A stretch of 64,000 nt of DNA from Hyaloperonospora brassicae (taxonomy: Eukaryota > Oomycota > Peronosporomycetes > Peronosporales > Peronosporaceae): positions 62,001 through 126,000 of the forward strand of contig CANTFL010000073.1 in NCBI GenBank assembly GCA_947650285.1, given 5' to 3'. A program made the translations under genes and the position numbers. Within the stretch, counting starts at the first letter, position 1; the number at the start of each line of letters is the position of its first letter. This document shows, in pieces, positions 53,578-64,000 of this stretch. Under the pieces are notes generated by a model. The model saw nothing but the letters and a program-made list of their open reading frames with translations, was not told the DNA's origin and did not search any database.

Positions 53578-56500
53578 ACTGTACCCATAGACGACTTGAA
53601 GCAATGGGGTGTCGTACTGTAGCATGAAGGAGGAAGAAGGAGGAAGATGAACGGACGGACGGACGGACGGACGAAGCGTTCTTTGGGACGTCATGAACGG
53701 TCCGATTCAATCTCGAGCAACAACGTGCCGTACGCACTTTAGTATTATATAGCGATACAAATGTACCGATGCAGATGTGTGTGTGTGTGTGTGTGTGGGT
53801 GGGTTTTGTCTCCCGAGAGCCTTCCGCTAGTCCATCCAGTGAATCTTCGGGGCCCAAGTTCAAGCACATCCATCTCGATGCCAGTCATCAAGTTGGGAGG
53901 AGAGCGGGAGACGCTGAACAGCGCCAAGTGGATAACTGCCTGACGCCGAGTGAAGTTTCGAGTACACAGTTCAGCTTCTTCTTCTCCTTCTTCTTGCGTA
54001 TACCTTGTGGAAACGTACCTTTGGTATCCGTATCATCGCGCAGAGGCACAATAACAACAGCGAACAGTAACTGTGTGCGGCAGTCGTAGTGCGTCATGAT
54101 GCAGCCAGAGGGCTGAGCACCCGTTCACAAGTGCATTCTCGATTGATACATACATACAAATAGCTGTAGTGCTATCGCAGATACAAACTTCGACTTACTT
54201 AATGTCTAAAACACAACCGAACACGAGCATTCGCTTTCAATAGTCATCTCTCTGGGGTTGGAGTTACATTACGTGTGGGTACATCTCGGCTACGCGTCAT
54301 GTGCAACTGGTGACCTTGTTACATAATACCGACATGTTTGAAAACCTCAATGTAAATATTGTTACAGCAGCTTTTGATCAAATTGGAATATGACGTTGGA
54401 CAGTGGTGTGTGGCCCTGTCGGTGACACTCTTCTTTTTGGCTGAGATTAGCCATAGAATTAGCCGCTAAACTCCCACTCAGTTCTGTACGAGCGCGATAA
54501 GATATGAGCAAAGGGTTGACGGACGTGTTTGAGGTAACATATACAGAGCAAAGTTACAAAGTAGTGCATCAGATGCCTTAGATGTGTCAAATGCACTTCT
54601 CGTTCGATCATATACAGCGCCAAGCGTTACCGTCAAATTGCTGCGCTTCTTTCTTCTACACTCGGTAGTGTTCGTGATATGCCAAAACACGCATCTACCT
54701 TGTTATCGGCCATGCAGACCTACACTGTCTTCATCACCAGCGACGTTTCAGTTGTTATCTTTCGCTCTGCCAGGGGTTGGTCGGACGGCAAACAAGAGAA
54801 TGATGGTGATACCCGGCAATCTTCGAGGTGTAAGACCACTACGATGTAGTACCAGAGCCAACACCGTCGATCATGTCTCGTCAGAATTGTGTATTACGTT
54901 TATGTGTTTATCGATAACTCTGTGTGGTTGCTAACCAATCTGTGTTGATCTGCACTCAGTCTTTCGGCAGCGCCATCGTGATCCATAGCCACAGCATCTG
55001 CACATTGTGCACAGCCGAAAAGTAGGACTGTGTGCCGAAGCTTCTCCAAAGTGTCCACGTGCTCCAACGCTATCTCGGCTGGATTATAAAAGAACATGGT
55101 TGTGGATTGTCTTCTACAGACTGCTTACGATAAGCTGTTTATTTGTTGTTCATCAATTGTAGTACCAGGAGTCACTTGGCGCGTTCGAACACGAAAGTTA
55201 TATGTACGGCTCGATGTCTGTACCAGGCTTGAACTTTGCACTCTGCTGCCTGTCGTACGAGATTGTCCCTGTTGACTTCGGCTTATTGTAAATGTAGCCA
55301 TCAAATTACTCGAGAAGGAATGTCTCCACGTCGGCTCCGTACCCATACCGTGAACCCGTGAGGCCAATCTAGTCGATAGCAAACTTAGTATCCATCGCTT
55401 CATCTCGATCTGCAGCTTGTTGCAGCTCCTCCTTTCTCCATCTATATGCGGCTTTGAGCGATCGACTTTACCTAGAGCAATCACATCCAGCTCTTCGAAA
55501 AGCTGCAGTCGTCGGGCCCTTATCAAAGCCCCGGCCTTCTCCATACCATTGCTAAGGAAGCCCTGTCCTCCCGCTAATTTCGGTCAGTAGTCGGCCGTTC
55601 CTACTAGACCTCGTATGATGGAAGTCGACCCCTGTTACAATAGCAATGATAACCACTCACCGAAACACAACGCTTCAATGAGTAGCCAATTTCCGCTTCG
55701 TGCGTTGTGCTCTTTCCATCAGCCTACCACCAAATGCCGACTGACCCAGCAAGTAGCAAGATTTGCTAGAGACTGCTTCTACAATAAACACTGTTACTAT
55801 CTGGTGACCTGTACATGTCATGCACCTTTTCCTACAGTTCCTTTCCCGTAGGTAATACCTGAGGGCACTCACCCAGTTTTCTTGCCCGTAGATTTCTGTA
55901 CTACGTGCAAGTAGGCTCACCATTTACTCAAGAGGATCTACATTGCTATACCACACTCCAAGAGTTCCCGTTACCACTGCGAGTTCTTCCTCCTCTAGAG
56001 TTTGTATGCCTCTATCGAGCCTTGCAAAAGCTCTGCAATGCTTCACTGTCGACGGTCTACAACCCATGACGCACTTCCACGCATGCAACAGTCTCGACCA
56101 CATAAACGTGGACGCACAGGGTATGAGAAAGACGTGTGGAACACGCAGAACACTTCCGTCGATGCGTTGCGCTTGTGCAACGACATCTTTGTTTTGCTCC
56201 TTGCTACAAATTGCGCATCAATGTGATGAGCATGACAGCGAGGAAGTTTGTACGGGTTCTTGATTTATAGGCTTGCACAGCGTCAACGGATGAATACACG
56301 ATAGGTAGGGGCGATCGAGAAGGTCTCTACCTCATAAGACGATCGGAGACGTTGCATTTGAAAATGAAATGATGCGATATGCTGCCGCGTGTGACAGTCG
56401 ATAGAAAGGAAAGAAAAGGCACAAACAATTTGATGACAGCGATCATTGTCGAAGCTGTGAAGTGGAGCAGCACAGCTTTGACCTGCAATGCCAAAGTGGG

Positions 56501-56721
56501 ATGTCGGTTGATCTGCTGGTATCGTGAATGCGACCCGGCTTTGTGTTGCTGCCTTATGTTGCGCCAATGTTGCGTGTTTGACAGCTGGCGCATTGTGTAC
56601 GATTGTACGCACGTCTTTGGTCGTACATTGTACCACAAGCTGCGTAAAATGCGGGTGGGACCGCTGACGTCAGTATCCGAAATTGTCGAAACACGGATAA
56701 AGCAAACATCAGGAGCAAGTG
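53578..56721. other. Long intergenic region with microsatellites and worn coding-like sequence
   Basis: Holds an ACGG repeat (53651-53673) and a GT repeat (53776-53798). The part 53950-54900 shows nothing recognisable. On the minus strand 55960-55125, broken frames have a coding look (YGQENWVSALRYYLRERN at about 55895; LIRARRLQLFEELDVIALGK at about 55520) with stops and frame changes between; this could be a dead gene or repeat. No family recognised. Confidence 0.45.
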
Positions 56722-58936
56722 ATGGATTCGGTGCGGGCCAAGCACGCGGCCGAGCTGGAGGCGAAGCGCAAGAAACTGGAGGAGATCCGCATGCGCAAAG
56801 CTGCTGTCCGAGCGGCCGAGGAGAATTCAGCGGCATCGACGAGCGTGGACCAGGCCATTGGACAGCAGGAGAACAAGTTTGACGATTTTATCCAGAATAT
56901 TTTGAAAACATCCAGCGACAAGGATGAAAAAGTATCCGCTGCAGAGAGCCGCGAAGACAGCCAGGAAAAGAGTCACGTGGTAAGTAGCACGCTGTCTCTG
57001 GCGGAGAAGCTCTCGACGCTGTCGACTGTGAGCAACGTGGCCGAGACGCACATCCAGCCGACGCTCGTGGAGACGTATACAAAACATACCGAGACGGATA
57101 TTACGCTGGAGCACGAGATAATCGTCAGAGGGGATAATGTCACAAACATGGAGGTGGACGACCCTCTTGTGGATGTTTCGGGCTCGAAACATCCAAACAG
57201 TGTGGACGACATCAAGACAGGAGCGTCTTCACCCCAGAGTCGTAACTGGACGACGGGATCAAGTGATACGTCTATTGTACAGAACTCGTCGACCCCTTTA
57301 TCGGCGGATGACAAGACTCTGCTCATGCAGTCGGACAGCATGGAGGCGTTCCTGAACAAGGCGTCGCGAGTAATTGAGCGTGCATTGAGCACATCCAGCA
57401 AGTTTGACATCATGGTCGACTACGGCGCAGAGGTGGGGCAGGACAAAGCGGTGGAGGAATTCACCGAGTCGCTGAAGCAGCAGCACGTCTTTGTGGACAA
57501 CAAGTGGTCGAAGCACCGCGCGGTGACTGACGTGGACGTGTCGCCGTATTACCCGGAACTGACCCTCGTGGCCTACACTGCACGCAACTTCCTCGAGGAG
57601 GAAGGCAAAGACGATGGCGCGTCGTCTCAGTGGGATACGATGGGCAAATCGGCCACCGCACGGGTACCGACGGAAGTGGCTGCGACCACGGAAGGTGTGG
57701 TGCTTCTGTGGTCCACGGCGTTGCCAGGTCGACCGGAGTATCGGTTCACGTGCCACTCGCAGGTCACAAGTGCCTGCTTCAATCCGTTCGATCGGCATGT
57801 CATCATCGGAGGCACGTACTCGGGTCAGATTGTGCTATGGGACACACGCGCAAAAAGTGCGCCAGTGCAGAAGACGGCTCTGTCGGCGTACAGTCACACC
57901 CACCCGATCTATGCCATGGCTGTCGCTGGAACGAAGACCTCGTACTCGTAAGTGTAACCCTTGCGTCATTTGCTCGGGAACGGTATGCACTAACAACAAA
58001 TGTTGCAGTCTGATTTCTGCCAGCACCGACGGCCGCGTGTGCATATGGGATGTCGACCATTTGCAGAAACCGCTCGATATGCTGGACCTGCGCATCTCGC
58101 TCTCCATCGTGTCGAATTACACGTCTGTGAATACATCCGATAAGAAGATGGAAGCGTCCGTGACGTCTTTCGCAGTCTTGGGCAAGGAGATCAAGGAGCT
58201 GTTTGTCGGAACGGAGGCAGGGAAGCTATACTCGACAAAAGTGGACGAGCAGAAGAACAAGCCCAGCGCTGGCCATGACGGCAGCAGCAGCAGCATGGAT
58301 ACCGTCACGAAAAGCCGGAGCGGTCTGTCTGGCAGCGGTACTCGAGATCTCGTCCGCGAGGTTGTTGTCGAGGCTGTCTCAAAAGACGGTTCTCACTTCG
58401 GCCCTGTCACAGCTATGCACTTCAACCCAGTGCTGCCAACGCACCGTGACAGCCTCTTGCTCACTTGCTCGCTGGACTCGACAGTCAAGTTGTGGAGCAT
58501 CGAGCATCCCGAGTCCCCAGTGCTCTCGTTTGAGCCTTCGAGCGAATACATAAGCGACGTGCGGTGGTCACCAATCCACCCTGCACTGTTTGCCGTTGCT
58601 GACAGTAGTGGCGTTGTCAGTGTCTGGAACATCCTGAGAGATGTCGAGGTGCCAGTAGTCTCAGAAAAGGTGAGTCAACAGTCCCTCAACAAGGTCCGAT
58701 GGAGCGCTGACGGCAAGAGCGTGATCACCGGTGACGCCGATGGCAAGTCGTGCATCTACGAAGTACCACCGAATGTAAGTGTCGCGGTCCGGATGATATC
58801 ATGTATATGCCGCCTGGTAGCTGACATTTTGCCATGTGTGACACTGCAGATTGCGCTGCCTCAACAAGACGACCTGTCGCTGATGGAAGACAAGATAGCA
58901 ATTTACGTTGCGGCCGCAGCTCCCATGAAGTCATAA
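56722..58936 (+). CDS. Cytoplasmic dynein intermediate chain (three exons)
   Basis: Exons 56722-57947, 58009-58774 and 58850-58936 give 692 residues. Introns are 61 bp (GTAAGT ... TTGCAG with a CTAAC branch site) and 75 bp (GTAAGT ... CTGCAG); both keep the frame. The N terminus (AELEAKRKKLEEIRMRK) is the charged helix that in this family contacts dynactin. A Ser/Thr-rich linker follows to about residue 210. The C-terminal half is a WD40 propeller that binds the dynein heavy chain: VVLLWSTALPGRPEYRF, GGTYSGQIVLWDTR, ISASTDGRVCIWDVD, TCSLDSTVKLWSIEHP, AVADSSGVVSVWNI, VITGDADGKSCIYEV. The start is the ATG at 56722. The pattern fits the cytoplasmic dynein-1 chain better than axonemal chains because of the N-terminal helix. 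The gene converges on the HD-domain gene with 244 bases between stops. Confidence 0.93.
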
Positions 58937-59180
58937 GCGCGCCTTTGGTGGCGCGTTGGCACACAAGTCGACCATCTGGCTCGAACAGCAGTTTGTCACG
59001 CCTATTGTTCCAAGCCCACCGTGATGTGCACACGGACATTATTGCTCGTCTCTCGTTACTACTGCAACTCCAGCAACGTGTGGAATCGCAGCGGGAACGC
59101 TTGAGATTTGTTGTACTTGCAGCACCATCTCTCGAACGCCTCGCGAACAGGCAGCACCTAAATACAAGTTCGTGTGTCAG

Positions 59181-61215
59181 TTAATCTTCCAGTGTGGCGA
59201 ATAGAGGGAAAAGATCGATGTGATGGTAGCGTACCAACTGCGTTTCTTTCACAAACATCCGGATGGAGCACTCCTCAAACCTCTGCGGGCTGAACATCTC
59301 GTACGCACACTCGGGCAAGCGAAAGCACCGGGAGCTTGCCGTTGCATTTTTCGAATAAAATCGAGCGTACTGAAGAGGGTCTTCCTTTCCTTTGCCGTAG
59401 TGAACACGCATGATCTCCAGAATGACCGCGTCTTTATCGCGGATCAACGACCGACGAGGTGAACAACGCAACACTTCCTCTAGAAGCACGTCCGTTGATG
59501 CGTGCTGCGAGTGGGCTGTCGACGCTGTTTTGCCGACAAAGGTGTAGTACGGTTTCGAGTAAATGCGATTCAATATCGATCTGGCCACACAGAGCTCAGG
59601 ACCATCGCTCTCCTGAATCTTCAGCAACACTCGATCATCGAAATGCTGATACGCCTCCATTGACTGCATGATCTCAGAAATCCGCTGTCCTTTGAACAAT
59701 AACGTATCGTTCGCGGCGATCAGAAGGTCGCAGAGCATGTAGTCGATAGCACGAACTCCTCTGTGCTGGTACACAGACTGGTGAAGCTCGTAGCGCGTGC
59801 GAAAAGCCTGCATGACCTGTCCTGCTAGCTTCTCGGGAAAGCAAATTACCATGCTTTCGTCCGGGTCTTCTTGATCAACCAGCACGCGCGCATTGCGAAT
59901 CAGCAAGTCCGTGTCACAAGACATTTTCGCGCCCGTGTGAAGAGAGTCACGCATAAAATAGTCCAGCTTGTCCACGTCCAGCCCACAGTGCGCATTGTTC
60001 ACGATGTCGTACAGGAATCGCTGGTCACGAGATGGCCGTCCGTGTAGAACGCCATTCGAATCGGGCAAAGGTCCGCCCCAAATGAGCTCCTTGATAAACA
60101 ACACATCCTGCTGATTCAAGCCGTAGTCCTCGACACGGATCGTGTTCTTCCAAAGCAAAAAGTCAAACATGTCCACCGACCCTTGCTCGTGCGACCACTC
60201 GAACGCCGCGTCAATGATGTTCTTCTTCCGTAGTTGCTCGAGGAACAATCCATCAAACACGTGGCTGAACGGTCCGTGGCCCAAGTCATGGCACAGCCCC
60301 GCAACCTTGATGCACGTAACGTCCTGGACCGTAATTGGCAGCCATGGTTGGTGCGAGCGAATGCTCTCAATCATCTTTTGAGCCAAATGGGCCACCCCGA
60401 GGCAGTGCTCGAAGCGAGAGTGCGTTGCGCCAATGTACACAAAGTTGGCCGCTCCAAGCTGGTGCAAGTTGCGCAGTCGCTGGAACTAAGCAGCAGAAGG
60501 CAAAGCGCACGACAACAAGACAACGTCAGTGCGCGCAACAGCTTTGCACCGACCGTCGTACACTGTGCACCTGCAGTGTGTCAATGATCCTCATGCAAAT
60601 CGGCTCAAACGTCATGAGTCCATGAACACTGTCTTTGATCTGCATAGCACAAACAATACAACTCCATCAGCGTTCGCACGCCCAAAAGTACTACGACCAC
60701 TCGACTACTACAACAATACAACAACAACAACAACAAATACAACAACAACAACTACTACTCTCGCTCTACCTCACCTCCTTTCGCTCGTTCAGTTTGAGCG
60801 TTTCCAGTGGCGTCTCTTGCGTTTCAAGCTCCTCCTCCTCCTCCCCTTCGCCCACTACGACAACTGCACGTGCTGTCTCCGTCTCTGTATCTGCGCACAT
60901 TGACACAACTGTGCCCATCCACAAACACACACACACAAACACACACACACATCCACGCAGACCATCAGACCAACACACGTCCATCAACAGCCTCTCCAGC
61001 GCCTTCAGCGCGCGCGCAGACAGCAACGACGTGCCCCCACACTGGCTGAGCCTTCTCGTACCCGCCTCGTCCTCGTCCGCGACCGCACGGCGCTGTTTCC
61101 GTCGAGCGACCGACGGCTCCGTCTCCTCGTGCGTCTGCACCTTCTGCCGCTTACCGCTCGGCTGCTGCTGCTGCCGTCGGAACGCCGTCCAGAGCGTGTC
61201 CTGTCTCTTGCTCAT
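59181..61215 (-). CDS. SAMHD1: SAMHD1-like HD-domain dNTP triphosphohydrolase (four exons)
   Basis: Exons 61215-60957, 60890-60775, 60639-60571 and 60485-59181 give 582 residues, close to the family size. Joined exons read KDSVHGLMTFEPICMRIIDTLQ (written here in two parts: KDSVHGLMTFEPIC, MRIIDTLQ), then FQRLRNLHQLGAANFVY, as in SAMHD1. Metal ligands are present: H175 in THSRFEH, H214-D215 in GLCHDLGHGPFSH, the HEQGS motif, and the late Asp in DKLDYFMRDSLHTG. The enzyme splits dNTPs into deoxynucleoside and triphosphate, setting dNTP pools. No SAM domain is seen; instead the first roughly 90 residues hold a PCNA-box-like QDTLWTAF (residues 5-12) and a basic RKQRR. Intron 1 (66 bp) contains a GT repeat; introns 2 and 3 are 135 and 85 bp. 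The ATG at 61215 (MSKRQDTL) is the only good start of that exon. Allosteric nucleotide sites cannot be judged by eye. Confidence 0.9.
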
Positions 61216-63029
61216 GCCCCCGCGCGCGGAATGCGCAAGTTGCCGTCATGGGACGCAGTGCGGTTCGTACTTAAGGTGGAGGTCACCGACCATCACTCTC
61301 GATATCGTCTCGTCTCGTTTCAAGAAGGCGCTGGTGTGGTGGTACGAGAAGCGCCGATTTCGACAGCGCTGGCACCGATCGTCTTGCACTGTGTATGCCG
61401 CGCAGTTTGGCTCGTTTTTATTCAGTTTTCGACGTCGAGTCAGTCGGTTTTGTGACGCGGCACTGAGCGCTCCGCTATACTATTTATTGCCGGATAAGAA
61501 AGGGATAACAGTAGTTTTCAGCGATACTGTACTGAAGACAGCTGACAGCTGCTCGCATGACGCACTGGGGTGTGAATGATGGATAGAGGAGCGACTCGTG
61601 CCACTTACGCGTGAGATTGCACGCCGTCTTTCTGCACGTGTGGTGTTTGTGCGGTTCTGGCACTGATGCGCTTGCTAAGAAAGAGCCGTCCACCAACGGC
61701 ATTGCAAGTAAGTCATTCTAGTTGTACGTGATCGCAATATCAGAGGCCGTCCGTCATCCATCGACAAGACATCGCCTTTGCATCGCCTTTGCGTAAGGCC
61801 GTTCTACGCTATGGTGTTTGAGAATGCTATTCGTCTACCGCTTTGTCTCGCGGAGTACCCATTCCAACGTTATCTTGTTTTAAAAAAAACCATAGCTATA
61901 CGACAATGCTTGTGACAAAACAAGTCCTCTCGAAGGCGCGACCGTATCTACTGTGTCATCACGAGAGTTGTTGTGTGTCATGTGGCAGTTTGGTCTCACC
62001 ATGTGGCAGTTTTGTCTCACCAGGTGTACAATGTGCACAATATAGTGCAAACACGACTGCAGCTTTCACGTTAACTATCGGACGTCAACTTCCGGGCACA
62101 AAACGACTCAATCTTACGGTTGTCAAGCACAACATTCGTTGCGCTGGAGTGCTATGTCGGTGACTTGATCACACAACAGCAGTTATTGTGTGCGTGCGTC
62201 ACGGAACCGACAATTTGGCCGAACGCTTCTTGTATCGCGACAAGGTGTTGGATGTTCAGTCGAATCGAATGTGAGCGCCGAAGCTGCTTTTGTCTTCCAT
62301 CGGGAAACAGCCAGCGCAAATAGCTGCCGCCGATACCGTGACCGTCAAGATCGACGTGATCATCACAGTACCGTGGATTGCAGGCGAAAACGCCCGACAC
62401 AATGTCGTTTCACACCACGACCATGTCCTTCAGAGGCTAGCTGTCTAGAAGCAAAATCGCGACTGCTGTTCTTGGATCTGCAAGCTGTCATTCTGATAAT
62501 GAAGACCTTGATCGCTTGAGTAAAGGTGACGAGACGGTCGGCTAGCTCTTTCAAGCATCGTTCGCTTTGTACAATCATTTGTCTGCTTTACAGTACCCAG
62601 GCAGTCCATGACTGTCCCATTTACCGGTAGCAAGATACTCTCTCGTCATCTCAGCTTTTTCCCATGCAGCTGAGGTCTAGCGACAGTCAGCAGCTGTCGG
62701 CTTTTCGTCGCTGGCCCAGCCGAAAAGGACGTCGAGGCGTATCTCTTGTCCAGTGAGGTGTAGATGCTGCGAATGGGTATCCAAAGAGACGAGTGCGTGC
62801 GTGCGTGCGTGAGGAGGAGCAGGAGAAGGACCAGCAGCGGCCTTCGCTATTGAATGCCACTTGTCGCATAGGTCACTTGCTCAGTCCCAATAACTCGCTG
62901 ACTCTATCGAAATCGAACATTCGACTGCACATTCTACAGACGACGACCCGCTGATTAGCGGCGATACGCACTTTACGGACTGCGAGGGCTGAGACCGTCA
63001 CACATTGTCCACCCCAAACAAACAAACAA

Positions 63030-63061
<32 letters not shown>

Positions 63062-63250
63062 GACGATACACAGCATCCAATGGCGTTCGTCGTGTATGTG
63101 GTCCACACCATTCGTCCTCCTCACGCGCTTTTGAGTCGACGCGAGCGCTCACTCACTCACTCACTCACTCAGTTGGTCACTCATTATTCAATTACCATCA
63201 GACCGTAACAGACTCTCCATCGCAGTCAATTCGATTCAAGTCAAGTGACG
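61216..63250. other. Intergenic region
   Basis: No gene, RNA or transposon is recognised. It contains GTGC repeats (62793-62811), AAAC then GA repeats (63017-63056) and TCAC repeats (63160-63181), the last about 70 bases before the next start codon. 61210-61330 is likely the promoter side of the HD-domain gene. Confidence 0.55.
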
Positions 63251-63740
63251 ATGTCGACGCCCGTGAAGATCGACGGCGCGGTGCCCAAGAAGGTGTACAT
63301 GCACTACGAGAGCGACGCAGACGAGACGCAGACGCTGACGCTGAAGATGACACTGCCGGCCAAGTGGGCGGGCCACACGGTGGACTACCTCAAGGACGTA
63401 CGTGTGCTGCTGTGTGGACTGCTGTGTGGACTGCTGTGTGGACTGCTGTGTGGACTGCTGTGTGGACTGCTGTGTAGACTGTCTGTCTATCTGTCTGTCT
63501 GTCACGAGTAGTGGTGGACCAGTGACACTCACAAGGGCTGTGTGGCTCTCTGCTAGTTCTTTGTAGAGCACTACAACTGCAAGAAACCGCAACATGAGCT
63601 GCAGAGGGCGCACGTGCATCTGGAAAAGAAGGACAAGTCGGCGCTCTATGGCGATGAGCTGCTGCACAAAGCCGTGCAAAAGTACGACGACCTGTACCTG
63701 AGAGAAGGCGCGTCGACGCTCAAACCCGTGCGGGTTCAGC
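63251..63740 (+). CDS. Hypothetical protein with possible ubiquitin-like N terminus, 5' part (runs off the window)
   Basis: Exon 1 is 63251-63397 and exon 2 is 63557-63740. The first intron has donor GTACGT and acceptor CTGCTAG, phase 0. Exon 2 probably ends before a second GTACGT at 63741, leaving later exons beyond the window, because read-through gives a repetitive Val-rich tail. The start reads KVYMHYESDADETQTLTLKM, then LPAKWAGHTVDYLKDFFVEHY, a beta-beta-alpha pattern like a ubiquitin-type fold that feeds into larger proteins. The rest is charged and helical (LHKAVQKYDDLYLREGAS). I do not recognise the family. The start ATG follows TCAAGTGACG and is the first in the frame. Confidence 0.6.
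63407..63478. repeat. Intronic minisatellite, 12 bp x 6
   Basis: Six head-to-tail copies of CTGCTGTGTGGA (the last ends TAGA) begin ten bases inside the first intron of the gene at 63251, and fill about half of this 159-bp intron. Confidence 0.93.
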
Positions 63741-64000
63741 GTACGTGGAAGCTCAATAACAATGAAGTAGCAGTAGCAGTAGTGGTTGTAGCTGTGGTTC
63801 TATCGGGTGCATGTAGCACGACGGCTGCTGTGTCTGGTCGTTTTCGATTGCTATTGATGTTGCTGGTACTAGTGGTATATTGACGTTGTACGTCGTGTCT
63901 AATGTTTGTGGGACGGATGTTGTCCTGCTGCTACTGCTTTTGGTACGTAGAGAATCAAACAACGCGCGATGCATCTGATGCGACAAAGGCCTATCGGCAG
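63741..64000. other. Probable intron 2 start and window end
   Basis: Begins with a GTACGT donor; contains a GTAGCA/GTA repeat (63767-63785). No other feature. The next exon is expected right of 64000. Confidence 0.4.

Noticed and set aside
60635..61579. 314-codon plus-strand frame rich in Ser, Thr and Gln
   Set aside because: Overlaps three exons and the GT-repeat intron of the HD-domain gene; the low-complexity translation comes from the repeats.
63407..63478. Regular direct repeats that might suggest a CRISPR-like array
   Set aside because: Units are contiguous without spacers and sit in a eukaryotic intron; this is a minisatellite.

Overview
The window looks like nuclear DNA of an oomycete (a Phytophthora or downy-mildew relative). 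The signs are compact GC-rich genes with few, short introns (about 40-135 bp, often with a CTAAC-like branch site), a RING-PX protein and a two-pore channel of oomycete style, and Ty3/gypsy, Ty1/copia and LINE elements whose protein wording resembles oomycete families. Species cannot be told from sequence alone.

The window is bipartite. Positions 1 to about 31,500 are a nest of transposable elements with no recognisable host gene. From the left: a broken Ty1/copia gag-pol on the minus strand; a complete Ty3/gypsy element (2383-10693) with two 470-bp LTRs and a 5-bp target duplication, inserted inside a LINE (LINE copy 1); the rest of that LINE to about 18,745; an LTR end and leader of an older gypsy element, itself split by a second copy of the same LINE (about 19,020-24,870); the decayed gag and protease remains of that older gypsy to about 27,090; then about 4.4 kb of unrecognised or heavily decayed sequence. 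The most unusual object is the complete gypsy element. It is packed from LTR to LTR with perfect short inverted repeats (stems of 9-11 bp, tight loops), and it carries a roughly 520-codon antisense reading frame between integrase and the 3' LTR.

Positions 31,900 to 64,000 are gene-dense: a two-pore (two-domain) cation channel; a cytidine-deaminase-like protein with a large unrecognised N-terminal domain; a RING-H2 plus PX protein; an ankyrin-repeat protein (minus strand, one intron); a seven-exon CEP135/BLD10-like centriole/basal-body coiled-coil protein; an amino acid/auxin permease-type transporter with a one-base frameshift in a G6 run; cytoplasmic dynein intermediate chain; a SAMHD1-like HD dNTPase (minus strand, four exons); and the 5' part of a gene with a possible ubiquitin-like N terminus that runs off the right edge. 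CEP135 and dynein intermediate chain both belong to the centrosome/basal-body and microtubule-motor system; the other genes show no obvious pathway linkage. Intergenic regions hold polypyrimidine tracts before start codons, microsatellites, two long intergenic hairpins (33- and 26-bp arms), and at least one region (49.5-51.7 kb) that looks like a broken or unresolved gene.
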